Assembly (NCBI RefSeq): GCF_947497695.1
Contig: NZ_CANMHM010000002.1
Coordinates: 310,001-374,000, forward strand
Direction: 5' to 3'
DNA: 64,000 nt
Source of the DNA: an uncultured Polaribacter sp.
GTDB lineage: Bacteria; Bacteroidota; Bacteroidia; Flavobacteriales; Flavobacteriaceae
Shown: positions 61,695 to 64,000 of the stretch, one piece after another
How positions within the stretch are numbered: position 1 is the stretch's first letter
Layout of the letters: each line of letters opens with the position of its first letter
Program-made: the position numbers and the translations under genes
The notes under the pieces: generated by a model
Database searches by the model: none
What the model saw: only the letters and a program-made list of their open reading frames with translations
What the model was told of the DNA's origin: nothing

Positions 61695-62861
61695 ATGAAA
61701 AAAATATATTTATTACTTGCAATTTCTGTTCTAATTGTTTCTTGTGGAGAAAAAAAAGAACAAACCATTGCAGAAGTTATTGCTACAAAAGACATCAAAC
61801 AAATTAGAACTAAAAAATCTGAATTAGACAAACAGGTACAAGAAATTTCTGCAAAAATTAAACAATTAATAACAGAAATAGAAACATTAGACACCTTAAA
61901 GAGAGTACCTTTAGTTACTGCCATTCAGTTAAAAAAACAAGTTTTTAACCATTATTTAGAATTGCAAGGAAATGTACAAACCAAACAAAATGTTCTAATA
62001 TATCCTGAAATGCCAGGTACTTTAGAGCGTGTTTTTGTAAAAGAAGGTCAAAAAGTTTCTAAAGGACAAATTTTAGCAAAAATTGATGATGGAGGAATGG
62101 CACAACAAGTAGCACAATTAGAGGCTACAACAGCATTGGCTAAAACTACTTTTGAACGTCAAAAAAGACTTTGGGATCAAAAAATAGGATCAGAAATTCA
62201 ATTCCTACAAACAGAAACACAATTTACTGCTCAAAAAAACACTTTAGCTCAACTAAAAAAACAGTTAGAAAAAGCTACAATTAGAGCTCCTTTTTCTGGT
62301 ATTATTGATGATGTTATTAAAAACCAAGGTACTATTGTTGCTCCTGGCATGGGTTCTGAAGTTTTTAGAATTGTAAACCTTAATAATATGTATATTGAGG
62401 CTTCAGTTCCAGAAAATTATATTTCTGATATTAGAACTGGTAAGGCTGTAGAAATTATGTTTCCTGTTTTAGGAAGCTCTTTAAACACAAAAATTAGGCA
62501 AACTGGTAATTTTATAGACCCTGCTAACAGAACCTTTAAAGTAGAAATTGCAGTACCAAATAAAGATAGAAGTATAAAACCAAATCTTACTGCTAAACTA
62601 AAAATTAACGACTATACAAACACAGAAGCTATCTTAATTCCACAAAGTATTTTATCAGAAAATGCGGAAGGACAACAATATGTATATGTAATTAAAAATA
62701 TCAACAATAATATAGGAACCGCAAAACAAGTGGTTGTTACAACTGGTAAAACCCAAGGAGATATTATAGAAGTTTTAAAAGGTGTTGCTGAAGGAGATAT
62801 TTTGATACAAGCTGGTGCAAGAACTGTAAAAGACGGACAAGAAATTAAAATTAGTGAATAG
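61695..62861 (+). CDS. RND efflux periplasmic adaptor (membrane fusion protein)
   Basis: The 388-residue lipoprotein has a lipobox VSCGE (Cys 17). It has an alpha-helical hairpin (about 30-60 and 150-195), a lipoyl/barrel-sandwich domain (EMPGTLERVFVKEGQKVSKGQILAKID, then ATIRAPFSGIIDDV) and a beta-barrel and MP-proximal part. An unusual early coiled coil (SELDKQVQEISAKIKQL) precedes the lipoyl domain. It links the TolC-like duct to the RND permease. Confidence 0.93.
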   Translation: MKKIYLLLAISVLIVSCGEKKEQTIAEVIATKDIKQIRTKKSELDKQVQEISAKIKQLITEIETLDTLKRVPLVTAIQLKKQVFNHYLELQGNVQTKQNVLIYPEMPGTLERVFVKEGQKVSKGQILAKIDDGGMAQQVAQLEATTALAKTTFERQKRLWDQKIGSEIQFLQTETQFTAQKNTLAQLKKQLEKATIRAPFSGIIDDVIKNQGTIVAPGMGSEVFRIVNLNNMYIEASVPENYISDIRTGKAVEIMFPVLGSSLNTKIRQTGNFIDPANRTFKVEIAVPNKDRSIKPNLTAKLKINDYTNTEAILIPQSILSENAEGQQYVYVIKNINNNIGTAKQVVVTTGKTQGDIIEVLKGVAEGDILIQAGARTVKDGQEIKISE

Positions 62862-62896
62862 ACTACAATTTACGAACGTCTAAAAACGAACAACTA

Positions 62897-64000
62897 ATGA
62901 CTAAAAATAAGAAAAAAACAGATAAAGAATTTAAACTTTCATCGTGGGCAATTTCTAACAAAACTACCATGTATGTTTTAATAATTCTAATCTTAGGCTT
63001 AGGGATGTCTGCATATTTCAATATGCCAAGAGAAGATTTTCCAGAAATTAAAGAAACTAAAATTTACATCAGTACCTTATATCCTGGAAATACTGCTGAA
63101 GATATAGAAAAACTAATTACAGATCCTTTAGAGGACCAATTAAAAGGAATTAGTGGTATTGTAGAAATTACCTCAACATCTCAAGAAGATTATTCTATGA
63201 TTATAGTAGAATTTGATGACGATATGGATGTTGAAGTTGCCAAACAACGTGTCAAAGACAAGTTAGATACCGAAAAAGCGTCTGAAGATTGGCCTACTTT
63301 TAATGGTGCAAAAGTAGATCCAAATGCTTTTGATTTAAATATTTCTGAAGAAGTACCTTTTTTAAATATCAATATTTCTGGTGATTTTCCACTTCAAAAA
63401 TTAAAAGAATTTGCAGAATATTTACAAGATGATATTGAAGATTTAACAGAAGTTAAACAGGCAGACATTAGAGGTGTACAAGACAGAGAAGTAGAAATTG
63501 CTGTAGACATATACAAAATGATGGCAATGCAAGTTAGTTTTGATGATATTACTGCTGCTATACAAAGAGGTAACGTAACCTCTTCTGCTGGAAATTTAAT
63601 TGCAAGTGGCCAAAGAAGAACCGTTAGAATTTTAGGAGAAATAGATACACCAACAGACTTAAACAATTTTGTAATCAAATCAGAAAAAGGAAGTCCTATT
63701 TACCTTAAAGACGTAGCAACTGTTCGTTTTAGAGAAAAAGACAAAACTACCTATGCCAGAAAAGATGGCAAACAAGTAGTAATGTTAGATGTTAAAAAAC
63801 GTGCAGGAAAAAATATGGTTGCTGCTGCAGATCAAGTAAAAATAATTGTAGAAAAAGCAAAAGCAGAATTTTTCCCTTCTAATTTAAATGTAACAATTAC
63901 CAACGATTTATCAGACAAAACCATTGGTCAAGTAGATGATTTGGTTAACAACATTATTTTTGGAATTATATTAGTTGTAACTGTTTTAATGTTCTTTTTA
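62897..64000 (+). CDS. RND efflux transporter permease (partial, cut by window end)
   Basis: The frame opens at ATG 62897 and is open to the end of the window (368 codons). It shows the N-terminal helix (WAISNKTTMYVLIILILGLG), the porter-domain stretch FPEIKETKIYISTLYPG, ITDPLEDQLKGISG, and begins the second membrane helix at the end. It is an AcrB-like inner-membrane pump subunit. The rest lies outside the window. It follows the adaptor by 35 bp. Confidence 0.93.
   Translation, partial: MTKNKKKTDKEFKLSSWAISNKTTMYVLIILILGLGMSAYFNMPREDFPEIKETKIYISTLYPGNTAEDIEKLITDPLEDQLKGISGIVEITSTSQEDYSMIIVEFDDDMDVEVAKQRVKDKLDTEKASEDWPTFNGAKVDPNAFDLNISEEVPFLNINISGDFPLQKLKEFAEYLQDDIEDLTEVKQADIRGVQDREVEIAVDIYKMMAMQVSFDDITAAIQRGNVTSSAGNLIASGQRRTVRILGEIDTPTDLNNFVIKSEKGSPIYLKDVATVRFREKDKTTYARKDGKQVVMLDVKKRAGKNMVAAADQVKIIVEKAKAEFFPSNLNVTITNDLSDKTIGQVDDLVNNIIFGIILVVTVLMFFL

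Overview
This window comes from a marine-type Flavobacteriia chromosome (Bacteroidota; Polaribacter/Tenacibaculum-like as an inference, not a species call). The DNA is very AT-rich. It carries SusC/SusD pairs, type IX secretion tails, an XrtF exosortase, HYC_CC_PP and DUF4998/DUF4959-type lipoproteins, and promoters of the Bacteroidota type (TTG, about 19-21 bp, TAnnTTTG).

Region 1 (1-21.8 kb) is a hydroxyproline/glycoprotein utilisation locus. A minus-strand set (DapA-family deaminase, 2-oxoglutarate-semialdehyde dehydrogenase, 4-hydroxyproline epimerase, FAD D-hydroxyproline dehydrogenase, M24 prolyl dipeptidase) would convert trans-4-hydroxy-L-proline to 2-oxoglutarate. A divergent AraC regulator sits beside a pair of TTATCCAT direct repeats. 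On both sides lie four secreted proteins sharing one roughly 200-residue beta-type domain (one fused to an SGNH esterase, three with type IX sorting tails), then a SusC-SusD-DUF4959/DUF5000-DUF4998/DUF5013 uptake operon. Together this looks like import and breakdown of a hydroxyproline-containing polymer.

Region 2 (21.8-34.2 kb) is core chromosome: GIY-YIG protein, a metal-linked set (HMA protein, TonB receptor, HYC_CC_PP protein), XrtF exosortase with its partner, a GAF/fRMsr-like protein, purH, and the rod-shape cluster mreB-mreC-mreD-mrdA-rodA.

Region 3 (34,292-58,396) is a 24-kb integrative mobilizable element in a tRNA-Met(CAT) gene. A 47-bp direct repeat marks both ends, the tRNA terminator is imitated at the right end, and a 9-mer (TGTTGTACT) that may be an integrase arm site occurs twice at the left end and once at the right. 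A tyrosine integrase lies at the left; an excisionase-like HTH protein, a helicase, a toprim primase and a MobC/relaxase set lie at the right. No conjugation (T4SS) genes are seen. Between them is a defence island: a ShosTA-like DprA/phosphoribosyltransferase pair, a complete type I restriction-modification operon with an extra small gene, a WYL regulator with an AAA ATPase and an unrecognised HDR-motif protein, a retron reverse transcriptase with an upstream hairpin array and a HEPN-like partner, an SF1 helicase-like ATPase, and the 5' remnant of another AAA ATPase.

Region 4 (58.4-64 kb) is core chromosome again: intact tRNA-Met, a polyprenyl synthetase, and a TetR-controlled TolC/adaptor/RND efflux operon whose permease runs off the window.

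The best candidates for something undescribed are the WYL-ATPase-HDR protein module, the retron with the HEPN-like partner, and a possible antisense RNA in the leader of the element's helicase gene.
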